A DNA stretch of 29,846 bases, from the NCBI GenBank assembly GCA_036759545.1, contig DAIOUL010000028.1, positions 1 to 29,846 of the forward strand, read 5' to 3'. The notes below the pieces were generated by a model. It worked only from the letters and a program-made list of their open reading frames with translations, did no database searches and was not told the origin of the DNA. The position numbers were made by a program, and so were the translations under genes. Positions 8,934 through 15,712 of the stretch are shown one piece after another. Numbering within the stretch: the first letter of the stretch is position 1; every line of letters begins with the position of its first letter. This DNA is from 66-474 sp036759545 (GTDB lineage: Bacteria; Pseudomonadota; Gammaproteobacteria; Xanthomonadales; Rhodanobacteraceae).

Positions 8934-10172
8934 CTATTCCGCGCGGATGGCATCGATCGGGTTCAACGCCGCAGCCTGCCGCGCCGGGTAGATGCTGAAG
9001 CCCAGGCCGATCGCCGCGCACAGCATCGCGGACACCAGCACGGGCAGCGGCGCCCACGCGACCTGCCAGCCCGCGAACAGCGCTATCAGATACGCCAGCA
9101 GCGCGCCGAACAGCAGGCCGATGATCGCGCCCGCGCTGCAGATCACGATGGCCTCGCGCAGGAAGCGCACGATGATGTCGTTGCGACGCGCGCCCACCGC
9201 GCGCAGCAGGCCGATTTCGCGACGGCGTTCCAGCACGTTGGCAAGCATGATGTTCATGATGCCGATGCCGCCCACCAGCAGGCTCACGCCCGCGATCGCG
9301 CCCATCACGATGTTGAAGATCTGCTGGGTCTTCTGGTGCTCGCGATAGAGTTGCTGCGGCACCACCAGCGTGTAATCGCTCGCGCCGCCGTGGCGCCGGT
9401 CGAGCAGCGCGCCCAGGATGCGCGAATCGTCGCCCAGTTGCGCCGGATCATCGACGCGCAACAGGAACCGGTCGATCTGGTCTTCCATCGGCTGGAAGTG
9501 GAACCGCGCCAGCGCGCTCGACAACGGCACGAATACGCGGTTGCTCTCCGAACCGAGCGACACGCCTTCGAAGCTGTCCTTGCCGAGATCGCGATCGGCC
9601 AGAACGCCCACCACGTGCAGCCAGACCTGATCCACCTTCACCAGCCCGCCGATCGCGTGTCCGTCCGGAAACAGCTCCTGCGCGGCTTGGGCGCCGAGCA
9701 CCGCGACGGCCGCCAGCGTGTCGTCATCGCGCTGTTCCAGCGCGCGTCCCTGCGCGACCTTCAGCGAAGCCATGTCGAAATATTCCGGGCTGACGCCGCT
9801 GGCCTGGATTTCGCCGCTGCCGAAATCGGAGAACACCGATTCGGTGCGCACGCGTTTCTCCGCGGCGAAGCGCGTGGCGCCGGGCACCACGTCCAGTGCG
9901 GCCTGCGCATCGGCGAGGCTGAGCCCCAGGCTGCGCGCGCGCATTTCCTTCAGCGCGTTGTCGTCCTGCGGCGAGTGCGCTTCGACGATCAGGTTGTGCA
10001 AGCCCAGGCTTTCGACCAGGTGCAGCGCTTCGCGCCGGCTGCCCTCGCCCACGCCCTGCATCGCGACGATCGCGCCGACGCCGAAGATCAGGCCGAGCAG
10101 GGTGAGGAACGTGCGCAACTTGCGGCGCGACAATTCCTCGAGCGCTTCGCGCCACGGCGCCGCGATCATCAT
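8934..10172 (-). CDS. MacB/FtsX-type ABC transporter permease
   Basis: This is an inner-membrane permease of the type VII (MacB/LolCE-like mechanotransmission) ABC family. Of its 412 residues, 21-43 form TM1 and about 45-280 a large periplasmic MacB_PCD-type domain. Three C-terminal helices follow at about 285-310, 339-366 and 375-395. The cytoplasmic coupling segment NVLERRREIGLLRAVGARRN (312-331) and the closing ALNPIDAIRAE are characteristic of MacB-like permeases. The ATPase is not fused to it, unlike E. coli MacB, but is supplied by the gene at 13271-13942. The ATG (10170-10172) overlaps the stop of the adaptor lipoprotein; a second ATG lies directly after it. The substrate cannot be read from sequence. 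Candidates are peptides, macrolide-like compounds or lipidic envelope components. Confidence 0.9.
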   Translation of the reverse strand: MMIAAPWREALEELSRRKLRTFLTLLGLIFGVGAIVAMQGVGEGSRREALHLVESLGLHNLIVEAHSPQDDNALKEMRARSLGLSLADAQAALDVVPGATRFAAEKRVRTESVFSDFGSGEIQASGVSPEYFDMASLKVAQGRALEQRDDDTLAAVAVLGAQAAQELFPDGHAIGGLVKVDQVWLHVVGVLADRDLGKDSFEGVSLGSESNRVFVPLSSALARFHFQPMEDQIDRFLLRVDDPAQLGDDSRILGALLDRRHGGASDYTLVVPQQLYREHQKTQQIFNIVMGAIAGVSLLVGGIGIMNIMLANVLERRREIGLLRAVGARRNDIIVRFLREAIVICSAGAIIGLLFGALLAYLIALFAGWQVAWAPLPVLVSAMLCAAIGLGFSIYPARQAAALNPIDAIRAE

Positions 10173-11392
10173 GGTCCGCCGCCCTTGCCGCCGAGGTTCA
10201 GCAGTACCTCGTCGCCCGGTTGCAATCCGTGCAGCACCTGCGCGCGTGCTGCGCCGCGCACGCCCAATGTCACCGCACGCTCGATCACCTTATTGCCTTC
10301 GCGCAGGCGCACGAACGGCCCGTTCGCGCCGTTGGCGATCGCGAGATTGGGCACGCTCAACGCGGATTTCGCATCCAGCAGGACCACCCGCGCGACGAAG
10401 TGCTGGCCCGGAGTCCAACCGTAACGCAAGGCCGCGGCGGCAGGCGCGCCGGCCTTTATCGAGATGTATTTCACCGGGCTCTCGCGGCTCTTCGGCAACG
10501 CCGCGTCGGCGACCCAGGACACGCTCGACGATACCTGCTGATCCGGCGCACCGGCAGGATGCAGTACCACCGCGTCGCCCGCGGCGATGCCCTGCGCCTG
10601 CAATTCCGGCACCTGCAACTCCACTTCCATCGAAGAGGTATCCGGAATGGTGGCGAAGTTCTGACCGCCCCACATCGTGCTGCCGATGCTGGGCTTGAGG
10701 CCGCTCCAGTCGTCCTGCAGCACCAGCACGCCGTCGTGCGGCGCGCGCACTTCCAGCGCATTCAAGTCGTCGCGCTTCTGCTTGGCCTTCAGCGCATAAG
10801 TCGCATGCTGCGCGTCGATCACCGCCAGTTCCGCGGCACCGCGCGTGCCGGATTGCTGCAGGCGCCACTGCGTGATCTGCTGCTTGCGGGTGAGGAAGTG
10901 TTCGTCCTCCACGCTGTCCAGGATCTGGTTGCGCGCGACCGCCAGAATGGTGGCGTGCGCGTAACGATGCGCGATGTCCAGTTGCGTGTCGGTTTCGGCC
11001 AGCGTGACTTCCAGCTTGCCCTGGCTGTCGCCCAGATCGGATTGTTTGCCGGCGCGCGCCAGCGCGTTGCGCTGCAGGTCGATCAGCGCATCGTCCAGAT
11101 CCTGCTTGCTGCGATCGGCCGAAAACCGCGCCACCAGTTCGCCCTTTTTCACCGGGCTGCCGTCGGGCAACATCCACGCCAGTTGCCGGTTGGAGAATTG
11201 CTGGCCCGGCACGACCACCGAAGTGGATTTGATCGCATGCAGTTCGCCTTCGGCCTGCACCGCGATCGAGAGCAGTCCGGCCTGCACGCGCTCGCTTACC
11301 GCAGGATCGTCCGCGTGTTTGCCGCAGGCGGTCAGCAGCGATGCGCAAACCCAACAGATCGCGGCGAAGCGATTCCGGACGCGCGCGTTCAT
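10169..11392 (-). CDS. Periplasmic adaptor (HlyD/MacA-like) lipoprotein
   Basis: This is a membrane-fusion/adaptor protein of an ABC exporter, 407 residues long. The N-terminus carries a lipoprotein signal peptide ending in lipobox L20-T21-A22-C23, so it is predicted to be lipidated and membrane-anchored on the periplasmic side. The first lipoyl half lies around 55-92 (VKKGELVARFS at 81-91). An alpha-helical hairpin region follows at about 95-210, then the second lipoyl half NALEVRAPHDGVLVL (211-225). Beta-barrel segments include STMWGGQNFATIPDTSSMEV (238-257). A membrane-proximal domain ends in GLQPGDEVLLNL. It overlaps both neighbouring genes by 4 bases. It resembles the second half of the 631-residue adaptor upstream (GSTMWGGQNFATIPDTSSME against GSTVWRGMSVGNLPDMSTLA). 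Confidence 0.88.
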   Translation of the reverse strand: MNARVRNRFAAICWVCASLLTACGKHADDPAVSERVQAGLLSIAVQAEGELHAIKSTSVVVPGQQFSNRQLAWMLPDGSPVKKGELVARFSADRSKQDLDDALIDLQRNALARAGKQSDLGDSQGKLEVTLAETDTQLDIAHRYAHATILAVARNQILDSVEDEHFLTRKQQITQWRLQQSGTRGAAELAVIDAQHATYALKAKQKRDDLNALEVRAPHDGVLVLQDDWSGLKPSIGSTMWGGQNFATIPDTSSMEVELQVPELQAQGIAAGDAVVLHPAGAPDQQVSSSVSWVADAALPKSRESPVKYISIKAGAPAAAALRYGWTPGQHFVARVVLLDAKSALSVPNLAIANGANGPFVRLREGNKVIERAVTLGVRGAARAQVLHGLQPGDEVLLNLGGKGGGP

Positions 11393-13284
11393 GCGTTGCC
11401 TCGCGCCTGCGGCGCGATCCGCACCCGCACCGGCTGCCCGGGTTTCAGGTGCAGTCGCGTCGGGTCCAGCCGGATCAGCAGATCGAGCACCGGCACCGGC
11501 GCCACCCGGGACTTGCTGTGCACGGTATTACCGATCTCGCGGATTTCGCCGCCCATCACGCCGCTGGCGCCGCCAGTCAATTCCACGCGCACGCGCATGT
11601 TCGTGCGCACCCACCGGAAATCGCGTTCGGGCAGGCTGGCGCGCACCGCCAGCGTACTCATGTCGGGCAAGTTGCCGACCGACATGCCGCGCCATACCGT
11701 CGAGCCGACATCCATCTGGTCGCCGTTCCACATCGACTGATGCAGGAAGATGCCGGCGCGCGGCGCACGGATCGTCAACGAAGCCAGCGAAGTCTGCATC
11801 TGCGCGACATCCTGTTTCAGTTGCGCGACGTCGCCGTCGGCGACGCGCTGCGTGGCGACGCGCGCCTGCGCGTCCACCTGCGCGCGCCGTTCCGTCAACA
11901 CCAGTTTCTGCTCGGCCTGGCGGCGTTCGATCACCAGTTTTTTGTAGTCGATTCCGGGCATGTATTGCTCGGGCACCTGAGCCTTGCGCTGGGCCTTTTC
12001 CGCATCGGCTTTCGCCTGCGCCACCGCCAGCGCGGTTTCGCGCGCGCGATCGGCCATCTCCAGCCGCAGTTGTTCCTGCGTGCGCTGTTTTTCCGCGAGT
12101 TCGCTCATCTTCGCGGGCAGCGTTTGCGCGAGATCGCCGGCGGCGAAGGTCACGAGCGGTTCGCCTTTCTTCACCTGCACGCCGTCGCCCGCCATCTGCG
12201 TGATGTTCATCTGCCACAGGCCTTCCACTTCCGGCGGCATGATCGCGATGGAACTCTGCGCGAAGATCTCGCCGTCGGCGTCGATCACGGCCGGCGGCTT
12301 CGCATCGACGTTTACGACCGGCGCGGTGACGTCGGTCTGCACGCGCACGCTCATGCCCGGCAGCAGGTGCAGCGCGGATGGATCGCCATCAAGGTCGATG
12401 TCGATCGCGTAATAGCGCCCGCTGCCCCATTCGGGCTTGCTGTCGGAGGCGCCGCTGATGTTCCGGATACGCCCGTCGGCATGCACGCCGGGCAGCGCAT
12501 CGAAATACAGCCGCACCGGCTGGCCGGCGCGCAAGCCTTCGCGATCGGGCTGCAACGCCCAGGCCCGCACGGTGTTGCCGCCGGCCGACACCACTTCGCC
12601 CACCTTGGTGCCGGGATAGCTGGACGAACCTTCCTCGAAGCGCGTGCCGTTGTCGATCGCGTATTCGCCTTCGAACGCATGAACCACCACGCCCGCACGC
12701 GTGGCGTGCACGGTGGCGCGATCGACCTGATCCTGCGCCGCGGCCAATTGCAACTCGATCTTCTTCACCTCGAGTTCGCCGTCGTCGCGGCGCCGCTGCA
12801 CGGCCGCCTTGGCGGAGGCCAATTCGTCGGCCTTGAGTGCGGCATCCCGGCTGGTGCTCTTGAACGTGCCCTGATAGCGATCGTAGTCGAGCCGGGACAG
12901 CAGGGATTTCGGGATCGCCGCATCCACCGCCGCGGTGTCGCGCTTGGCCTGCGCATCGACCAGTGCCAGTTCCGCGTCGACTTCCTTCAATTGCAGATCG
13001 GCGATTTCCTTGGCGGCCTTGTCGCGCGTCTGCTGCGCCTGATCGCGCAGCTTGCGCAACTGCGAGGCGGCATCGCCCGCGTCGATGCTGAGCAGGGTAT
13101 CGCCCTTTTTCACCTGCGTGCCCTCCGGCACGTAGAAGCGCAGCACCACCGGCGAGCTGTAGGAGGGCGGCGTGAGGATTTCCTGCGCGCCGGCCGAACG
13201 CACTTCGCCGGTCAGCACCACCGCGCCCGCCGGTTGCGTCAGCAGCGCGACGAAAAATGCGAGCGCGAAATTACGCGTGCGCAT
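11389..13284 (-). CDS. Tandem (double-module) HlyD-like periplasmic adaptor
   Basis: This is a secreted adaptor of 631 residues, much longer than a normal MacA/HlyD protein (about 370-420). A Sec signal peptide runs to about residue 21 (ending AGA). Two adaptor modules follow each other. Module 1 has lipoyl half VKKGDTLLSID (58-68), a coiled-coil hairpin at about 72-188 and the second half ATVHATRAGVVVHAF (190-204). Module 2 has VQVKKGEPLVTFAAGD (369-384), a coiled coil at about 385-500 and LTIRAPRAGIFLH (503-515), then GSTVWRGMSVGNLPDMSTLA (527-546). It ends in GQPVRVRIAP. I see no in-frame stop or frameshift, so this is one continuous gene. It overlaps the ATPase gene by 14 bases and the next adaptor by 4, which puts it within the exporter operon. 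Confidence 0.85.
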   Translation of the reverse strand: MRTRNFALAFFVALLTQPAGAVVLTGEVRSAGAQEILTPPSYSSPVVLRFYVPEGTQVKKGDTLLSIDAGDAASQLRKLRDQAQQTRDKAAKEIADLQLKEVDAELALVDAQAKRDTAAVDAAIPKSLLSRLDYDRYQGTFKSTSRDAALKADELASAKAAVQRRRDDGELEVKKIELQLAAAQDQVDRATVHATRAGVVVHAFEGEYAIDNGTRFEEGSSSYPGTKVGEVVSAGGNTVRAWALQPDREGLRAGQPVRLYFDALPGVHADGRIRNISGASDSKPEWGSGRYYAIDIDLDGDPSALHLLPGMSVRVQTDVTAPVVNVDAKPPAVIDADGEIFAQSSIAIMPPEVEGLWQMNITQMAGDGVQVKKGEPLVTFAAGDLAQTLPAKMSELAEKQRTQEQLRLEMADRARETALAVAQAKADAEKAQRKAQVPEQYMPGIDYKKLVIERRQAEQKLVLTERRAQVDAQARVATQRVADGDVAQLKQDVAQMQTSLASLTIRAPRAGIFLHQSMWNGDQMDVGSTVWRGMSVGNLPDMSTLAVRASLPERDFRWVRTNMRVRVELTGGASGVMGGEIREIGNTVHSKSRVAPVPVLDLLIRLDPTRLHLKPGQPVRVRIAPQARGNA

Positions 13285-13942
13285 TTTCGATCCTGCCGTC
13301 GCGGATCACGATCTGCCGCTGCGCGCGCGCAGCGACCTCGCCGTCGTGCGTCACCATCACCACGGTCTGCCCGCCCGCGTGGATTTCCTCGATCAGCGCC
13401 AGCACATCGGCCGCGCTGCGCGAATCGAGGTTGCCGGTGGGCTCGTCGGCGAGCAGCAATGCGGGCTTCATCAGCAAGGCGCGCGCGATCGCCACGCGCT
13501 GCATCTGCCCGCCGGACAATTGTCCCGGACGATGTTGCAGATGGCTGGTCAGGCCCATGCGATCCAGCAGTCCCAGCGCACGCGCGTGCAGGTCGCCGTC
13601 CGCACCGCGATAAAAACGCCGCGGCAGCAGCACGTTTTCCAGCACGGTCAAACGCGGCAGCAGATGAAACGACTGGAACACGAAGCCGACGCGACGATTG
13701 CGGAAATCGCTGGCGCGTTCGTCGTCGAAAGTGGAAACGTCGGTGCCGTCCAGGCAGTAGCGGCCGCTGTCGGGGCGGTCGAGGCAGCCGAGGATGTTGA
13801 GCAGCGTGGACTTGCCCGATCCGGAAGGACCGACGATGGCAACGAAGCGGCCCGCTTCGATCTGCAGGCTTACCCCGTCCAGCGCGTGCACGGTCTGCCC
13901 ACCCACGCGGTAGTGACGCCGCACATCCTCCAGTGTGACCAT
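13271..13942 (-). CDS. ABC transporter ATPase (MacB/LolD family)
   Basis: This is the cytoplasmic ATPase that drives the MacB-like permease. With start ATG 13940-13942 it has 223 residues, the usual LolD/MacB nucleotide-binding domain size. The reading frame stays open for 42 more codons upstream, but that extension begins inside the Fur-like palindrome and has no family character, so I rejected it. A purine-rich AGGGG sits close to the chosen ATG. Motifs are Walker A GPSGSGKST (38-46), Q-loop FVFQSFHLLPRLTVLENV (88-105), signature LSGGQMQRVAIARAL (142-156), Walker B ALLLADEPTGNLD (161-173) and H-loop VMVTHD with H199. It is the first gene of the exporter operon; the next gene starts 14 bases inside its end. 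Confidence 0.93.
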   Translation of the reverse strand: MVTLEDVRRHYRVGGQTVHALDGVSLQIEAGRFVAIVGPSGSGKSTLLNILGCLDRPDSGRYCLDGTDVSTFDDERASDFRNRRVGFVFQSFHLLPRLTVLENVLLPRRFYRGADGDLHARALGLLDRMGLTSHLQHRPGQLSGGQMQRVAIARALLMKPALLLADEPTGNLDSRSAADVLALIEEIHAGGQTVVMVTHDGEVAARAQRQIVIRDGRIENAHA

Positions 13943-14051
13943 CGACCCCTGCCCCACACCTGCAACAGCCGCATGAAACACGAGTGGGCGAGGGGAATGC
14001 AAGAAGCGCAGCCGGCTTGGGACACACTTGCATCCGTTCGGACATGGGTTG

Positions 14052-14080
14052 TTGAGAATAGTTCTCATTAAGGATAGGAT
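14052..14080 (+). promoter_or_regulatory. Predicted sigma70-type promoter of the PepSY gene
   Basis: A -35 element TTGAGA (14052-14057, 5 of 6 to TTGACA) and a -10 element TAGGAT (14075-14080, 4 of 6 to TATAAT) are separated by exactly 17 bases. Transcription would start near 14087, about 23 bases before the ATG at 14110. The Fur-like palindrome covers the -35 element and part of the spacer, an arrangement expected for repression by Fur. This is read by eye; no scoring was possible. Confidence 0.55.
14053..14067. promoter_or_regulatory. Fur-box-like operator
   Basis: TGAGAAT-A-GTTCTCA is a 7-1-7 inverted repeat. It is symmetric at 6 of 7 positions and matches 11 of 14 arm positions of the classical TGATAAT-N-ATTATCA Fur box. 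GAGAAT/TTCTCATT half-sites are common in gammaproteobacterial iron-regulated promoters. It lies in the gap between the plus-strand PepSY gene and the minus-strand ABC exporter operon, and it overlaps the predicted PepSY promoter. Iron-dependent repression of the PepSY gene is likely; an effect on the exporter operon (start 111 bases away) is possible. Confidence 0.65.
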
Positions 14081-14109
14081 CGCGCGCGGGCCCTCTCCAT
14101 TCCTTGCCG

Positions 14110-14673
14110 ATGTCCTCCCATCGCCTGCTGAAATTCCTGCGCGCCGTGCATCTGTATCTCGGCGTGTTCACCGCACCGGCATTGCTGTTCTTCGCCTTCA
14201 CCGGCGCGCTGCAAACCTTCGACTTGCACGAAGCCACGCGCGGCGGTGATTTCAAACCGCCGGCGTGGCTGCAGGCCATGTCGCATCTGCACAAGAAGGA
14301 AAGCCTGGACGTGCCGGTGCGGCGCACGCCGCCGGACGCGGCATCGAGAGACGCGGCGATGCGCGATTCCAACATGCGCGACACGGGCGATTCGCAAAAT
14401 CGCGCCGTGGCACCGGTTTCTGCAAGTGCCTCGTCAACAGCACGCAGCGATGCCGCGGCCGCCAAATCGCGCGAGCAAGCCGACCGCGCATCGAACGCTC
14501 CCAAGCGCACCCTGCTGCCGATGAAAATCTACTTCGCGCTAGTGGCCGCGAGCCTGTTCCTGTCCACGCTCACCGGCGTGTACATGGCCAGCCGCATGAG
14601 CCGCAGCGCGCGCCGCATCGCCGCAACGTTCTCGGCGGGGATTATCGTGCCGCTATTGCTGTTGATGGTTTGA
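14110..14673 (+). CDS. PepSY-type small inner-membrane protein, probably iron-regulated
   Basis: This 187-residue membrane protein has an N-terminal helix (about 13-34) within LKFLRAVHLYLGVFTAPALL, the hallmark of PepSY-associated transmembrane proteins. A periplasmic loop of about 100 residues follows, whose second half (78-132) is Ala/Ser/Arg-rich and probably disordered. Two C-terminal helices lie at about 139-160 and 169-187. His residues sit at H14 and in SHLHKK (58-63). Related PepSY proteins often belong to siderophore- or iron-uptake regulons, which fits the Fur-like box just upstream. ATG 14110 was chosen over an in-frame TTG at 14104; neither has a clear ribosome-binding site. It is the only plus-strand gene and stands alone, ending 3 bases before the convergent tRNA gene. 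Its biochemical role is unknown. Confidence 0.75.
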   Translation: MSSHRLLKFLRAVHLYLGVFTAPALLFFAFTGALQTFDLHEATRGGDFKPPAWLQAMSHLHKKESLDVPVRRTPPDAASRDAAMRDSNMRDTGDSQNRAVAPVSASASSTARSDAAAAKSREQADRASNAPKRTLLPMKIYFALVAASLFLSTLTGVYMASRMSRSARRIAATFSAGIIVPLLLLMV

Positions 14674-14676
14674 AAC

Positions 14677-14753
14677 TGGCGCGCCCGAGAGGATTCGAAC
14701 CTCCGACCCCTGCCTTCGGAGGGCAGTACTCTATCCAGCTGAGCTACGGGCGC
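14677..14753 (-). tRNA. tRNA-Arg (anticodon CCG)
   Basis: On the minus strand a 77-base cloverleaf can be drawn. The 7-bp acceptor stem is GCGCCCG/CGGGCGC, followed by discriminator G and an encoded CCA (14677-14679). The D-arm contains TAGCTCAGCTGGATAGAG, and the anticodon stem CTGCC/GGCAG closes the 7-base loop CTCCGAA with anticodon CCG, which reads CGG arginine codons. The T-arm carries GGTTCGAATCC. All conserved positions look normal. It lies 35 bases downstream of the SDR gene on the same strand and converges with the PepSY gene. No integrase or duplicated tRNA end is visible nearby. Confidence 0.97.
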
Positions 14754-14788
14754 GTGTCCGGAATTGTCGCATGCCCGGCCCGACCGCT

Positions 14789-15601
14789 TCACCCTCCCGT
14801 CGCAAACCCCGGATAGAGCGTCATGCCTCCGTCCACGAAGAGCGTGGCGCCGTACACGTAGTCGGATTCGTCCGAGGCGAGCCAGGCAGCGGCCCTGGCG
14901 ATGTCTTCCGGCACGCCGACGCGACCGCAGGGAATCAGTTTCAACAATGCGGCTTCCGCATCGGGCGTGGCCCAGGCATTGTGATTGATCGGTGTCTTGA
15001 TCGCGCCGGGCGCGATGGAGTTCACGCGGATTTTCTGCGGCGCCAGTTCCTGCGCGATGGATTTCATCAGCAGCATGATGCCGCCTTTGGTGCTGGCGTA
15101 GTTGGCGTGCCCGGCCCAGGGGATCACCTGATGCACCGAGCTGGTGAAGATGATCTTGCCGAGCGCGCAGGACACGTCGCGCATGCCCCGGCGTGTGAAT
15201 TCGCGCGCGGCTTCGCGCGCGCACAGGAACGCGCCGGTGAGGTTGACGGCGATCACCTGATTCCACTGCTGCATCGTCATGTCGACGAAATCGGAATCGC
15301 GCTGGATGCCGGCGTTGCTGCAGACGATGTCGAGCGTGCCGAATTCCTTGACCGCGCCGGCGAACATGCCACGCACTTCGTCTTCCTTGCTGACGTCGGC
15401 TTTCAATGCGATCGCCTTGCCACCGCCCGCCGCGTTGATGTCGTCCACGATTTTTTGCGCGGCGTCCGGCTGCACCACGTAGTTGACGACGACGTTGGCG
15501 CCGCGCGCGGCGAGCTCGCGGGCGATGGCTTCGCCGATGCCGGAGTTGGCTCCGGTGACGAGGGCGTGCTGGCCGGATAGGTGCTTGTCGTTCCGTGACA
15601 T
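14789..15601 (-). CDS. SDR oxidoreductase, glucose 1-dehydrogenase-like
   Basis: This is a classical short-chain dehydrogenase of 270 residues. The dinucleotide-binding motif is TGANSGIG (16-23). Other motifs are the NAG motif (96-98), catalytic N120, S155, Y168 and K172 in SSVHQVIPWAGHANYASTKG, and the C-terminal VDGGMTLYPGF. The stretch KIRVNSIAPGAIKTPIN (190-206) closely resembles Bacillus-type glucose 1-dehydrogenases. An NAD(P)-dependent sugar or polyol oxidation is therefore a reasonable, unproven guess. The ATG at 15599-15601 has AGGAG 6 bases upstream. It is separated from the GH144-like gene by 111 bases containing a dispersed repeat, so it may be read with the glucan genes or from its own promoter. 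Confidence 0.88.
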   Translation of the reverse strand: MSRNDKHLSGQHALVTGANSGIGEAIARELAARGANVVVNYVVQPDAAQKIVDDINAAGGGKAIALKADVSKEDEVRGMFAGAVKEFGTLDIVCSNAGIQRDSDFVDMTMQQWNQVIAVNLTGAFLCAREAAREFTRRGMRDVSCALGKIIFTSSVHQVIPWAGHANYASTKGGIMLLMKSIAQELAPQKIRVNSIAPGAIKTPINHNAWATPDAEAALLKLIPCGRVGVPEDIARAAAWLASDESDYVYGATLFVDGGMTLYPGFATGG

Positions 15602-15644
15602 GTGTTACTCCTGAAAATCCATACGATTTGAAATTCGATCCCCG

Positions 15645-15712
15645 CATGAATCCAGCGAGTTAACGCAGCAGCTGGATTTCGGGTCGCCGCTTCGCAGCGT
15701 CCGGAATGACGA
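15645..15712 (-). repeat. Dispersed CGTCATTCCGG intergenic repeat with stem-loop
   Basis: The gap between the GH144-like gene and the SDR contains an 8-bp perfect inverted repeat AATCCAGC (15649-15656)/GCTGGATT (15671-15678) with a 14-base loop. A GC-rich palindromic stretch follows, ending in CGTCATTCCGG on the minus strand. That core begins within about 2 bases of the GH144 stop codon. The same core occurs within 5 bases of the recD stop at the left end. The arrangement is typical of extragenic palindromic repeats that sit 3' of genes. Confidence 0.6.

Noticed and set aside
13943..14068. 42-residue N-terminal extension of the ABC ATPase
   Set aside because: It would start inside the Fur-like palindrome and has no family similarity. 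The ATG at 13942 gives the normal domain length.
14677..14753. tRNA-Arg as an integration site for a genomic island
   Set aside because: No integrase, no duplicated tRNA 3' end, and ordinary chromosomal-type genes on both sides within the window.
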